From contig NZ_JBHMFC010000020.1 in the NCBI RefSeq assembly GCF_042427585.1, forward strand, positions 1 to 64,000: DNA of 64,000 nucleotides, given 5' to 3'. The translations under genes were made by a program, and so were the position numbers. Positions within the stretch are counted from its first letter, which is position 1. The number at the start of each line of letters is the position of its first letter. This stretch comes from Pseudalgibacter ostreae (GTDB taxonomy: Bacteria; Bacteroidota; Bacteroidia; Flavobacteriales; Flavobacteriaceae). The notes under the pieces are model-generated. The model saw only the letters and a program-made list of their open reading frames with translations, was not told where the DNA came from and ran no database searches. This document shows positions 50,695-59,796 of the stretch, one piece after another.

Positions 50695-51261
50695 ATGAAT
50701 ACTGCATTGGATATTGATATCAAGACTGTTATAGAAGAAGCTGAGGCCTATTGTGAAAAATCAGAAATAGAAATAAAGCTGGTTTATAAACTTTCTAATA
50801 AAACCTTAGAAATTATTTCAGAGCGATCGAAAGAGCTTCCTACCTTATATTATGTAAGTGTAGAAATGTTAAAGAAACGTGTTCAGAACGGATGCTTTAT
50901 ATTGAAAAAAGAAGACCGAATTTATGGCCATATCTTTGTTCATGAGCATCTTGTTAAAGGCCATTCTGTATACGAGCGGTCTTGTTTATGGGTGGATCGT
51001 GAGTGTCGAAATTACAACCTTGGCTTATTGTTGATGGCTAAAATGACCGAGTTCTTTTCCGACACCTTTCTGATCTCGATAGCACAAACCCCGAAAGTAC
51101 ATCATTACAACGAATTGTTAGGGATGACGCATGTGACATTATCTAAAATGTCGGTGGTATTGGTTGAAGAACTTGAAAAACTAGGAAAATTGCGTGATGA
51201 ACTTAATTATAGATATTATGTAAATGCCTGTTTTGAGTCTGAAATTAGACAATTAAAATAA
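50695..51261 (+). CDS. GNAT-family acyltransferase heading the arginine operon
   Basis: Protein of 188 residues: 'YYVSVEMLKKRVQNGCFILKKEDRIYGHIFVHEHLVKGHSVYERSCLWVDRECRNYNLGLLLMAKMTEFF'. It has a GNAT core where RNYNLGLLL replaces the usual RGxGxG/A acetyl-CoA loop. Its place as the first gene before argG, and the absence of argA, argJ or another N-acylglutamate synthase in the operon, make it a candidate for N-acetyl/succinylglutamate synthase. That is inference from position. The next gene begins 28 bases on. Confidence 0.65.
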   Translation: MNTALDIDIKTVIEEAEAYCEKSEIEIKLVYKLSNKTLEIISERSKELPTLYYVSVEMLKKRVQNGCFILKKEDRIYGHIFVHEHLVKGHSVYERSCLWVDRECRNYNLGLLLMAKMTEFFSDTFLISIAQTPKVHHYNELLGMTHVTLSKMSVVLVEELEKLGKLRDELNYRYYVNACFESEIRQLK

Positions 51262-51289
51262 AAAAAATAAGTTATAAAATAGTATAAAA

Positions 51290-52465
51290 ATGAAAAAACT
51301 AGTAATAGCCTATAGTGGCGGATTAGATACGTCGTACTGTGCCGTAAGTCTTTCCAAAGAATATGATGTTCATGCTGTAAGTGTGAATACGGGAGGTTTT
51401 ACAAAAAAAGAAATTGAACATATAGAAAGCAATGCCTATAAAATGGGTGTTTCAACATATAAGAACATTAATGCAGTGCCTACTTTTTACCAAAAAGTGG
51501 TTAAATACTTGATTTTTGGAAATGTTTTAAAAAACAATACCTACCCATTGTCGGTAAGTGCAGAGCGTATCATTCAGGCTATTGAAATTGTAGAATATGC
51601 CAAAAGTATTGATGCAGAATATATCGCCCATGGGAGTACAGGGGCTGGTAACGATCAGGTGCGTTTTGATATGATCTTCCAAACCTTGGCACCACATATT
51701 AAAATCATTACACCCATAAGAGATGAGAAATTAACCCGGCAAGAGGAAATAGATTATTTAAAGGCCAATGGTATCGATATGTCTTGGGAAAAGGCAAAAT
51801 ACTCGATTAATAAAGGACTTTGGGGCACAAGTGTAGGAGGATCGGAAACCTTAACTTCAGAAAAACCTCTGCCAAGTGAAGCTTACCCATCGCAATTAAA
51901 ACACGCCGAAGAGGAAAAAGTATCTTTAAGTTTTTTAAAAGGGGAATTGGTAGCCGTAAATGGGATAGAGAATGCACCTGAAATTAATATAGAAGTACTT
52001 AATGATTTAGCAGCTCCTTATGCTATTGGAAGAGATATCCATGTAGGGGATACCATTGTGGGTATTAAAGGGCGTGTTGGTTTTGAAGCTGCCGCGGCAT
52101 TAATTATTATTAAAGCGCATCATTTATTGGAAAAGCATACGCTAACCAAATGGCAATTGCAACACAAAGAGTATCTCGCAAGTTTTTATGGGATGCATTT
52201 ACATGAAGGGCAGTATTTAGACCCTGTAATGCGTGATATGGAAGCTTTTTTAACAAGTAGCCAAGATAAAGTGAGCGGCGAAGTTACCGTAACTTTAAAG
52301 CCCTATCATTTTAGTTTAGACGGCATAAAGTCTGATCACGATTTGATGAATGCGAAATTTGGAAGCTATGGAGAGGTTAATACAGGCTGGACGGCCGATG
52401 AAGCTAAAGGATTTATAAAAATTCTTGGGAATGCGAATAAAATATATCAACAAGTAAATTCTTAA
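51290..52465 (+). CDS. argG: Argininosuccinate synthase
   Basis: Protein of 391 residues with the ATP pyrophosphatase loop 'LVIAYSGGLDTSYCAVSL' (residues 3-20), 'IAHGSTGAGNDQVRFDM' and 'YSINKGLWGTSVGGSETL'. It joins citrulline and aspartate with ATP to argininosuccinate. In this operon deacylation to citrulline would occur just before, by the M20 enzyme. Placed second, after the GNAT gene. Confidence 0.95.
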   Translation: MKKLVIAYSGGLDTSYCAVSLSKEYDVHAVSVNTGGFTKKEIEHIESNAYKMGVSTYKNINAVPTFYQKVVKYLIFGNVLKNNTYPLSVSAERIIQAIEIVEYAKSIDAEYIAHGSTGAGNDQVRFDMIFQTLAPHIKIITPIRDEKLTRQEEIDYLKANGIDMSWEKAKYSINKGLWGTSVGGSETLTSEKPLPSEAYPSQLKHAEEEKVSLSFLKGELVAVNGIENAPEINIEVLNDLAAPYAIGRDIHVGDTIVGIKGRVGFEAAAALIIIKAHHLLEKHTLTKWQLQHKEYLASFYGMHLHEGQYLDPVMRDMEAFLTSSQDKVSGEVTVTLKPYHFSLDGIKSDHDLMNAKFGSYGEVNTGWTADEAKGFIKILGNANKIYQQVNS

Positions 52466-52535
52466 TCATAACATGAAACTTGGATCTGTTAGAATTTAAA
52501 AATTTTTACAGGTGTAATAGAAAGGGATTTTTAAA

Positions 52536-53519
52536 ATGAAAAAAATTAAAGTAGGGATTATAGGGGGTGCAGGTTATACAGCTGGCGAGTTAATAAGATT
52601 GTTGATTTCGCATCCAAATGCTGAAATGGATTTTGTGTACAGCACGAGTAATGCAGGAAATAAAATCAGTGACGTGCATCAAGATTTGGTTGGTAATTTG
52701 GAGCAGAAATTTACAGGTACCATAAATCCAAATGTCGATGTATTGTTTTTGTGCTTGGGACATGGAAATTCCATTAAATTTTTAGAAGCGAATACCTTTT
52801 CTGAGCAGACCAAAATCATCGATTTAGGAAATGATTTCAGATTGGAAAACGATAAGGTTTTTAAAGGTAAAACATTTGTGTACGGTTTGCCCGAGTTACA
52901 AAAATCAGCTATTGAAAAAGCGGATTACATTGCTAACCCAGGTTGTTTTGCAACCGCCATCCAATTGGCATTATTGCCTTTGGCAGAAAAGAATCTTTTA
53001 AAACACGATGTGCACGTTAATGCGGTAACGGGAGCTACAGGAGCTGGTACTTCATTGTCGGAAACTACTCATTTTACTTGGAGAGACAATAATTACTCCT
53101 ATTATAAGCCCTTTACACATCAGCATTTGGGGGAAATAAATCAATCTGTAAAACAGTTGCAGGGTAATTTTTCTTCAGAAATATTGTTTATGCCCAATCG
53201 TGGTAATTTTTCAAGAGGCATCTTTGCTACCGTATATACCGATTATGAAGGCACTCTGGAAGAGGCGGTGACTATCTTTAAAGCCTATTATAAAGATGCT
53301 GCGTTTACATTCGTTTCAGACAAGGAGCTGCACTTAAAACAGATTGTGAACACCAATAAGTGTCTGATCCACTTGCATAAGCACAACAATAAATTACTGA
53401 TTACAAGTATGATCGATAATTTGTTGAAAGGTGCTTCAGGACAAGCGGTTCAAAATATGAACTTAATGTTTGGTTTCCCAGAAAAACAAGGCATTGAACT
53501 AAAAGCCACTTACTTTTAA
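52536..53519 (+). CDS. argC: N-acyl-gamma-glutamyl-phosphate reductase
   Basis: Protein of 327 residues: NADP loop 'VGIIGGAGYTAGELIRLL' (6-23), catalytic Cys137 in 'YIANPGCFATAIQLALLPL', 'VTGATGAGTSLSETTHFTWRDNNYSYYKPFTHQHLGEI' and 'FMPNRGNFSRGIFATVY'. It reduces N-acylglutamyl phosphate to the semialdehyde. The substrate is probably N-succinylated given the carbamoyltransferase in the same operon. Seventy bases follow argG. Confidence 0.95.
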   Translation: MKKIKVGIIGGAGYTAGELIRLLISHPNAEMDFVYSTSNAGNKISDVHQDLVGNLEQKFTGTINPNVDVLFLCLGHGNSIKFLEANTFSEQTKIIDLGNDFRLENDKVFKGKTFVYGLPELQKSAIEKADYIANPGCFATAIQLALLPLAEKNLLKHDVHVNAVTGATGAGTSLSETTHFTWRDNNYSYYKPFTHQHLGEINQSVKQLQGNFSSEILFMPNRGNFSRGIFATVYTDYEGTLEEAVTIFKAYYKDAAFTFVSDKELHLKQIVNTNKCLIHLHKHNNKLLITSMIDNLLKGASGQAVQNMNLMFGFPEKQGIELKATYF

Positions 53520-53585
53520 CTTTTAAAAGAAAAAGCTAGGCTAATTTATCAATAGAAAGTATTAATCACATTAAAATTAATTATA

Positions 53586-54725
53586 ATGCCATTATTTGAC
53601 GTTTATCCCTTATATGAGGTCACTCCAGTTTCTGGGAAAGATATTTTTGTTTATGATGATAAAGGAACAGCATATTTAGATTTATATGGCGGACATGCTG
53701 TAATATCCATAGGTCATGCACATCCTCATTATGTAGAGGCCATAACCAAACAAGTAGCAGCCTTAGGGTTTTATTCCAATGCGATACAGAATCCCTTACA
53801 AGTAGCATTAGCAAATAAATTAGAAGCGCTTTCTGGGTGTAAGGATTATGCTTTGTTTTTGTGTAATTCTGGGGCAGAAGCTAATGAAAATGCCTTAAAA
53901 TTGGCATCTTTTAAAACAGGGAAGTCTAGGGTTATTGCCTTTAAAAATGGATTTCATGGCCGTACCTCGGCCGCAGTTGCTGTAACCGACAATACGAATA
54001 TTGTAGCACCTATAAACGCCCAACAAGACGTCACATTTTTAGAACTTAATGATGTTGAAGGTGTTAAAAGAGAATTAGAAAAAGGCGATGTTTGTGCGGT
54101 AATTGTAGAATTTATACAAGGTGTTGGCGGATTAGATCAAGGATCTAAAGCATTTTTTGAGCAGGTTGATGCCCTGTGTAAAACAAATAACACCTTTTTT
54201 ATAGCCGATGAGGTACAGTCTGGATATGGGCGTTCTGGAAAATTCTTTGCTTTTCAGCATTATAACGTAAATCCAGAGGTTATTTCTATAGCCAAAGGCA
54301 TGGGAAATGGGTTTCCTATTGGGGGCATCTTAATACATCCAAGCATTGAGGCAAAACATGGTATGCTGGGCACTACTTTTGGTGGAAATCATTTGGCTTG
54401 TGCTGCTGGTTTAGCGGTGTTAAACACTATTGAAGAAGAGCGTTTGATAGCGAATGTTAATGCTATTTCAAATTATTTTATCTCGAAAGCGAAAAGTATT
54501 CCACAGATAAAAAATATTAAAGGCCGTGGTTTAATGATTGGGTTGGAGTTCGATTTTGAAATTGGCAATCTTAGAAAAAAACTAATTTATGAACACCACA
54601 TCTTTACGGGTGGCGCATCGAATAAAAAACTGATTCGTATTTTGCCTCCATTAACTATTAAGAAAGAGCATGTGGATCAGTTTTTCGAAGCTTTAGAAAA
54701 GGCTTTAGATCATACGGATAGCTAA
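53586..54725 (+). CDS. argD: N-acylornithine aminotransferase
   Basis: Class III PLP aminotransferase of 379 residues: 'LDLYGGHAVISIGHAHPHYVEA', 'LFLCNSGAEANENALKLA', Asp208 in 'FFIADEVQSGYGRSGKFFAFQ' and Schiff-base Lys237 in 'ISIAKGMGNGFPIGG'. It transfers an amino group from glutamate to N-acylglutamate semialdehyde. The opening MPLFDVYPLYEVTPVSG is a flavobacterial variant of the family start. Confidence 0.93.
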   Translation: MPLFDVYPLYEVTPVSGKDIFVYDDKGTAYLDLYGGHAVISIGHAHPHYVEAITKQVAALGFYSNAIQNPLQVALANKLEALSGCKDYALFLCNSGAEANENALKLASFKTGKSRVIAFKNGFHGRTSAAVAVTDNTNIVAPINAQQDVTFLELNDVEGVKRELEKGDVCAVIVEFIQGVGGLDQGSKAFFEQVDALCKTNNTFFIADEVQSGYGRSGKFFAFQHYNVNPEVISIAKGMGNGFPIGGILIHPSIEAKHGMLGTTFGGNHLACAAGLAVLNTIEEERLIANVNAISNYFISKAKSIPQIKNIKGRGLMIGLEFDFEIGNLRKKLIYEHHIFTGGASNKKLIRILPPLTIKKEHVDQFFEALEKALDHTDS

Positions 54726-54797
54726 TATAGGCGGCTTTCAATGGCTCGAAATTTATAAAATAAAAGTCTTGGAACTTTAAATCTTAAAATAAAAAAA

Positions 54798-55994
54798 ATG
54801 AATACGTTATTATCCTTGGAAACAAGAAATGCAGTTTTGCTTAAAATGGCAGCACTTTTGGAACAAGAACGCGCTGAAATTATTAAAATCAATAAAGCGG
54901 ATCTTGAAGCTTATGATGGTAATGATATTTCCATGCACGACCGTTTAAAGGTAGATGATAGCAAAGTGGATGAAATGATTGCATCTGTAACCCATTTAGC
55001 ATCTCAAGAGGATCCTGTGGGTGTAGAGCGCTTTCAGTTTAAACACGATAATGGCATGCAGGTTTATAACAAAACAGCATCTTTTGGAACCGTTTTGATT
55101 ATTTATGAATCTAGACCCGATGTAACGGTGGAAGCCGCAGGAATCGCATTTAAATCGGGTAACAAAATATTATTAAAAGGGGGCAAGGAGTCTTTAAATT
55201 CTAACTTAAAAATTGTTGAGTTATGGCACCAAGCTTTAAAAGCGAATCAGGCTTCTAGTGATTGGGTTGAATATTTACAATTCAACAGAACAGAAACGCA
55301 AGCATTTTTAGAAAAGCCCACCCAAAAAGTCGATTTAATTGTACCAAGAGGTGGCGAGAAATTAATTGCTTTTGTAAAGCAGCATGCCTCGTGCCCTGTT
55401 ATTATAAGTGGTCGTGGCAATAATTTCGTGTATGTACATAAAGATGCTAACTGGGATATCGCATTAAAACTTATCCTTAATGGCAAAACCGCTAAAATAT
55501 CGGCGTGTAATGCCATTGATAAGGTTATAATCGATAAAAATCTTCCTAAAAAAGATGAGTTTATCAAGACGTTAATTTCAAAACTTAAAGAATTTGATGT
55601 GCAGATTCTTGGGGATGAAGCGCTTTTAAAACAAGATGGAGTGGAGCCAATTCCTGCAGATAGCACATGGTATGAAGAGTTTTTGGATTATAAAATTGCT
55701 ATAGGTGAAATTGATTCCAATGCCGATGCCATTGCTATGATAAATAAGTATTCGGGTGGCCATTCTTCAGTTATCGTAACCACCGATAATAAGGAGGCTA
55801 AAACATTTATGGAAAATGTGGACACAGCAGCTGTGTATCATAATGCGTCTTCTCGTTTTACAGACGGCAGTCAATTAGGGTTGGGTGGCGAACTGGCTAT
55901 TAGTACCGATAAATTACATCAAAGGGGGCCTATAGGATTACAACATTTAGTAACCAATAAATGGTACGTGCATGGTACTGGACAAATAAGATAA
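54798..55994 (+). CDS. proA: Glutamate-5-semialdehyde dehydrogenase
   Basis: Protein of 398 residues with ProA features: 'GTVLIIYESRPDVTVEAAGIAFKSGNKILLKGGKE', 'LIVPRGGEKLIAFVKQHASCPVI', nucleophile Cys237 in 'AKISACNAIDKVI' and 'SSRFTDGSQLGLGGELAISTDKLHQRGPIGLQHL'. It reduces glutamyl-5-phosphate for proline synthesis. Finding it between argD and argF' means proline and arginine genes share one transcript. Its stop overlaps the proB start by one base (TAATG). Confidence 0.95.
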   Translation: MNTLLSLETRNAVLLKMAALLEQERAEIIKINKADLEAYDGNDISMHDRLKVDDSKVDEMIASVTHLASQEDPVGVERFQFKHDNGMQVYNKTASFGTVLIIYESRPDVTVEAAGIAFKSGNKILLKGGKESLNSNLKIVELWHQALKANQASSDWVEYLQFNRTETQAFLEKPTQKVDLIVPRGGEKLIAFVKQHASCPVIISGRGNNFVYVHKDANWDIALKLILNGKTAKISACNAIDKVIIDKNLPKKDEFIKTLISKLKEFDVQILGDEALLKQDGVEPIPADSTWYEEFLDYKIAIGEIDSNADAIAMINKYSGGHSSVIVTTDNKEAKTFMENVDTAAVYHNASSRFTDGSQLGLGGELAISTDKLHQRGPIGLQHLVTNKWYVHGTGQIR

Positions 55995-56761
55995 TGGCAC
56001 AAAAGAAAAAACGAATTCTATTAAAAATAGGATCCAACACACTTACCAAAGAGACAGATAATATTTCTAGAGGTAAAATTGAGGATCTTGCCATACAAAT
56101 AGCACAGCTGCAGGATACGCATGAGTTTGTGATTGTAACTTCTGGCGCCATTGCTGTGGCAAAACAATTTGTAAAACTGGAAACCAATCGAAAGCCTATA
56201 TTTGTAAAACAGGCTTTGGCAGCTATTGGGCAACCGCATTTAATACGGATTTACCAAGAGATTTTTAGAGAACATCGTTTGCTTACCGCACAATGTTTAT
56301 TGTCATATTCCGATTTCGAAAGGAAAGAGAGTCGAGAGAATATTGTAAATACCATTAATGTATTGGTGAGCAATAATTACATTCCTATCATTAATGAAAA
56401 TGATACCGTGGCCACCGACGAAATTAAATTTGGCGATAACGATAAGTTAGGGGCCTTAACCGCATCGCTTTTGGGAGCCGATTTATTTATTATCGCTACC
56501 AATACCTATGGAATTTACACCAAGGAATCGATAGCAAACAAAGCTCCCGAAACTATTGAAGAGGTAACCGATATAGATACGCTTATCAATCAAGTGGTCG
56601 ATTCTAAATCCTCTCACGGCAGTGGTGGTATGCAGTCTAAAATAGAAGCCGCATCGGTAAGTAAAAAAGCGAATATAGAAACATGGATAGTAAACGGGCT
56701 TGAAGATTTTTTTATAGTGAATGCTATGGAAAACAAAGTACCATTTACTAAAATAAAATAA
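55994..56761 (+). CDS. proB: Glutamate 5-kinase without PUA domain
   Basis: Protein of 255 residues from the ATG at 55994 (MAQKKKRILLKIGSNTL), which overlaps the proA stop; a longer frame from 55961 would read back through proA. The amino-acid-kinase fold shows 'VIVTSGAIAVAKQF', 'PIINENDTVATDEIKFGDNDKLGALTASLLGADLFIIATNTYGIYT' and 'SSHGSGGMQSKIEAASVS'. It lacks the roughly 100-residue C-terminal PUA domain of Escherichia coli ProB. It phosphorylates glutamate for proline; feedback control may differ. Confidence 0.93.
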   Translation: MAQKKKRILLKIGSNTLTKETDNISRGKIEDLAIQIAQLQDTHEFVIVTSGAIAVAKQFVKLETNRKPIFVKQALAAIGQPHLIRIYQEIFREHRLLTAQCLLSYSDFERKESRENIVNTINVLVSNNYIPIINENDTVATDEIKFGDNDKLGALTASLLGADLFIIATNTYGIYTKESIANKAPETIEEVTDIDTLINQVVDSKSSHGSGGMQSKIEAASVSKKANIETWIVNGLEDFFIVNAMENKVPFTKIK

Positions 56762-56770
56762 AAGTAACAA

Positions 56771-57718
56771 ATGAAAAATTACACATCCGTACACGATATA
56801 GATAATATCAACTCATGGATTAAGGAAGCAAGAACCCTTAAAGAAAGCCCTTTGTCACATATGGGCTTAGGGACTAATAAGACTATAGGTCTATTGTTTT
56901 TCAATAGCAGCTTAAGAACCCGTTTAAGCACCCAGAAAGCAGCTCTTAACCTGGGCATGAACCCTATTGTTATGAATGTTTCAGGGGATGCTTGGGGCAT
57001 AGAGTTTGAAGATGGCTCTGTAATGAATGGCGGTACGGCAGAGCACATAAAAGAAGCCGCAGCTGTAGTGTCGCAATATTGTGATATTATTGCGGTACGT
57101 GCTTTTCCTTCGTTAACAGATAAAGCTAAAGATGAAAGTGAATATGTGTTGAATGCTTTTATAAAACACGCTTCGGTTCCTATTGTTAATATGGAAAGTG
57201 CAACCGGCCATCCTTTACAGGCTTTAACCGATGCGATTACCATTTCAGAATATTCTAAAGTCGCCAAACCTAAAGTGGTCCTTACATGGGCACCTCACGT
57301 TAAGGCGCTACCGCATGCGGTGGCAAATAGTTTTACGCAGGCCATGCAAAAAATGGATGTAGAATTTGTAATAACGCATCCCGAAGGCTACGAATTGAAT
57401 CCTGATATTACAGGAAACACCCCGATTGTCTATGATCAAAAGGAGGCGTTTGCAAATGCCGACTTTATTTACACCAAAAACTGGAGCTCATATAAGGATT
57501 ATGGTAAAATCTTGAATAACGATTTGGATTGGATGGTGACTGCCGAAAAAATGGCACTAACCAATTCGGCAAAATTTATGCATTGCTTGCCTGTAAGACG
57601 GAATGTGGTAGTAGCAGATGCCGTTTTAGACAGCGAAAATGCTATCGTTATTCCACAGGCAAATAATAGAACCTTTGCAGCCCAATTGGTCCTTAAAAAA
57701 ATATTGGAAAACTTATAA
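56771..57718 (+). CDS. argF': N-succinylornithine carbamoyltransferase (ArgF' type)
   Basis: Protein of 315 residues with carbamoyl-phosphate loop 'LFFNSSLRTRLSTQKAA', 'GDAWGIEFEDGSVMNGGTAEHIKEA', 'VNMESATGHPLQALTDAITI', 'VLTWAPHVKALPHAVANS' and 'HCLPVRRNVVVADAVLDS'. These mark the acetyl/succinyl-ornithine branch, not ordinary ArgF. At the residue that decides substrate (Glu92 in Xanthomonas acetylornithine enzyme, Pro90 in the Bacteroides fragilis succinylornithine enzyme) this protein has Ala90. The lack of Glu favours succinylornithine. It starts 9 bases after proB. Confidence 0.92.
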   Translation: MKNYTSVHDIDNINSWIKEARTLKESPLSHMGLGTNKTIGLLFFNSSLRTRLSTQKAALNLGMNPIVMNVSGDAWGIEFEDGSVMNGGTAEHIKEAAAVVSQYCDIIAVRAFPSLTDKAKDESEYVLNAFIKHASVPIVNMESATGHPLQALTDAITISEYSKVAKPKVVLTWAPHVKALPHAVANSFTQAMQKMDVEFVITHPEGYELNPDITGNTPIVYDQKEAFANADFIYTKNWSSYKDYGKILNNDLDWMVTAEKMALTNSAKFMHCLPVRRNVVVADAVLDSENAIVIPQANNRTFAAQLVLKKILENL

Positions 57719-57735
57719 AATAGATGTTACGGAGT

Positions 57736-57790
57736 TAGGTCGCATAGGTTTTAAAAAAATTCTTGAGGTCTTATTCAAAACCTCGACCTA
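57736..57790 (+). repeat. Imperfect hairpin between argF' and argB
   Basis: TAGGTCG (57736-57742), CAT bulge, AGGTTTT (57746-57752) pairs with AAAACCT (57777-57783) CGACCTA (57784-57790). A GTAGGTC copy appears again at about 57809. It lies inside the operon in the unusually long 112-base argF'-argB gap and may be a processing or partial termination site. Confidence 0.45.
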
Positions 57791-57830
57791 CAAATATTTT
57801 AAAATCGGGTAGGTCTTAGACATAGATATA

Positions 57831-58607
57831 ATGGAAACATTAAAAATAGTTAAAATAGGTGGCAATATCATTGAAGATGAAACATCTTTAAATGTCTTTC
57901 TGGAGTTGTTTTCCAATGTAGAGGGAAATAAAATATTGGTTCATGGTGGCGGTAGGCGCGCTACATCTATCGCCTCAAAATTAGGAATAGAATCTAAAAT
58001 GGTTCATGGCCGACGCATTACTGATGCAGAGACTTTAGAAGTGATTACCATGGTGTATGGTGGCCTAGTGAATAAAAATATCGTTGCAAAGCTGCAGGCT
58101 TTAAATATAAACGCTATTGGCTTAACCGGAGCAGATGTAAACAGCATTACTTCAAAGAAAAGACCTGTGAAAGACGTCGATTTTGGCTTTGTGGGCGATG
58201 TTACACAAGTTGCACACGAGTCCATCAATAAATTGATACAAGGAGGCTTTACGCCTGTTTTTTGTGCAATAACCCACGACGGGGCAGGGCAATTGTTAAA
58301 TACGAATGCCGATACCATCGCTTCGCAAGTGGCTATTGGAATGAGTAAACTATACGAAACTTCTATTTATTACTGTTTTGAACTTAATGGTGTTTTAGAA
58401 GATTTTCAAGATAAAAACTCCGTTATCAAACATATAGATACCACACGCTATAAAACGCTTTTAGAAAAAGGGATTATTGTAGACGGTATGCTCCCAAAAC
58501 TTGAAAATTGTTTTCATGCCCTTCATCATGGTGTACACGCTATAAACATGGGAAACACGGCGATGTTAACCAAAACTAATGATAATTTTACGAAAATAAC
58601 CTTATAA
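57831..58607 (+). CDS. argB: N-acylglutamate kinase
   Basis: Amino-acid kinase of 258 residues: 'LKIVKIGGNIIEDE', 'ILVHGGGRRATSIASKLGIESKMVHGRRITDAETLEVITMVYGGLVNKNIVAKLQ' and 'TPVFCAITHDGAGQLLNTNADTIASQVA'. It phosphorylates the N-acylated glutamate made in step one. It lacks the long N-terminal helix found in arginine-inhibited hexameric enzymes, so strong feedback inhibition is less likely. One base separates its stop from the next start. Confidence 0.94.
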   Translation: METLKIVKIGGNIIEDETSLNVFLELFSNVEGNKILVHGGGRRATSIASKLGIESKMVHGRRITDAETLEVITMVYGGLVNKNIVAKLQALNINAIGLTGADVNSITSKKRPVKDVDFGFVGDVTQVAHESINKLIQGGFTPVFCAITHDGAGQLLNTNADTIASQVAIGMSKLYETSIYYCFELNGVLEDFQDKNSVIKHIDTTRYKTLLEKGIIVDGMLPKLENCFHALHHGVHAINMGNTAMLTKTNDNFTKITL

Positions 58608-58608
58608 A

Positions 58609-59682
58609 ATGACGCAGGAAAAATTAACAGATAATGCCATTGCGTTACTCAAAAAACTAATTGAAACACAATCTTTTTCTTCAGAAGAAGAGGGTACGGC
58701 ATCTCATATAGAAAACTGGTTTATAACGAACGATATTGCCTATAAAAGAACCAAAAATAATGTTTGGGCGGTTAATAAATATTTTGACGAAAGTAAGCCC
58801 AACATGTTGCTTAATTCTCATCACGACACGGTAAAACCAAACAGTGCATACACCAAGGATCCATTAAAAGCAATTATAGAAGATGGTAAGTTGTATGGCT
58901 TGGGCAGTAATGATGCAGGGGGATGTTTAGTGTCTTTAATAGCGACGTTCACGTATTTTTACAATCAGAAAGACTTAAAATACAATTTGGTTTTAGTGGC
59001 TTCCGCAGAAGAAGAAAGCAGTGGCCCCAATGGGTTGAATAGCATGCTTAAAATTATTCCTAAAATCGATGTTGCGATTGTAGGAGAGCCTACCTTAATG
59101 AATTTGGCCGTGGCCGAAAAGGGCTTGGTTGTTTTTGATGCTATAGTAAAAGGTACGGCAAGTCATGCAGCGCATCCTAATGACGACAATCCTATTTACA
59201 AAACGATAGAAGTATTACAATGGTTTAAAGATCTGAAATTTGAAAAACATTCGGAAGCCTTAGGTGATGTTAAGCTAACGGTAACGCAAATTAAAGCTGG
59301 TAAACAACATAATGTAGTACCTGCCGATGTGGAAATGGTTATCGATGTTCGTGTTAATGATAAGTATTCTAATGCTGAAATTGCAGCGTTTTTACAGAAA
59401 GAAGCCCCATGTGCAAGTATTGTGCCGCGTAGCCTGCACTTAAATTCGTCATCCATCCCTATGGACCATCCTTTAGTAGAAGCAGGTATGGCAATGGGCA
59501 GAACGCCTTATGGCTCTCCAACTTTATCCGACCAAGCATGGCTTTCGTGTAAGTCCTTAAAATTAGGGCCTGGCGATAGTACACGGTCCCATTCGGCAGA
59601 TGAGTTTATTTATTTAAATGAAATTGAAGAGGGCATTAAAATATATATAGAATTATTAAATCGGGTACTCATTCCTGCGTAA
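58609..59682 (+). CDS. argE: M20-family N-acylcitrulline/ornithine deacylase
   Basis: Zinc peptidase-like protein of 357 residues: 'LLNSHHDTVKPN' (metal His, catalytic Asp), 'LYGLGSNDAGGCLVSL' (bridging Asp), 'LVASAEEESSGPNG' (Glu pair), 'VGEPT' and C-terminal 'SDQAWLSCKSLKLGPGDSTRSHSADEFI' (His). With carbamoylation placed before deacylation in this pathway, the substrate is likely N-succinyl- or N-acetylcitrulline, not ornithine. It is coupled to argB (one-base gap) and ends 114 bases before argH. Confidence 0.88.
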   Translation: MTQEKLTDNAIALLKKLIETQSFSSEEEGTASHIENWFITNDIAYKRTKNNVWAVNKYFDESKPNMLLNSHHDTVKPNSAYTKDPLKAIIEDGKLYGLGSNDAGGCLVSLIATFTYFYNQKDLKYNLVLVASAEEESSGPNGLNSMLKIIPKIDVAIVGEPTLMNLAVAEKGLVVFDAIVKGTASHAAHPNDDNPIYKTIEVLQWFKDLKFEKHSEALGDVKLTVTQIKAGKQHNVVPADVEMVIDVRVNDKYSNAEIAAFLQKEAPCASIVPRSLHLNSSSIPMDHPLVEAGMAMGRTPYGSPTLSDQAWLSCKSLKLGPGDSTRSHSADEFIYLNEIEEGIKIYIELLNRVLIPA

Positions 59683-59796
59683 GCTGGAGTGTTTTAAATA
59701 TAGAAATGGAAGCAGTTAGGTTTTAAAAACCTTAACGCACTATTAAATAAGAACTAAAAAAAGGAAAGTAGAGATTCTGCTTTCGCTGAAAAGATT

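Noticed and set aside
55961..55993. Longer N-terminus for ProB (MVRAWYWTNKI...)
   Set aside because: Those codons overlap the proA C-terminus. The ATG at 55994 gives the normal ProB start and a typical TAATG coupling.
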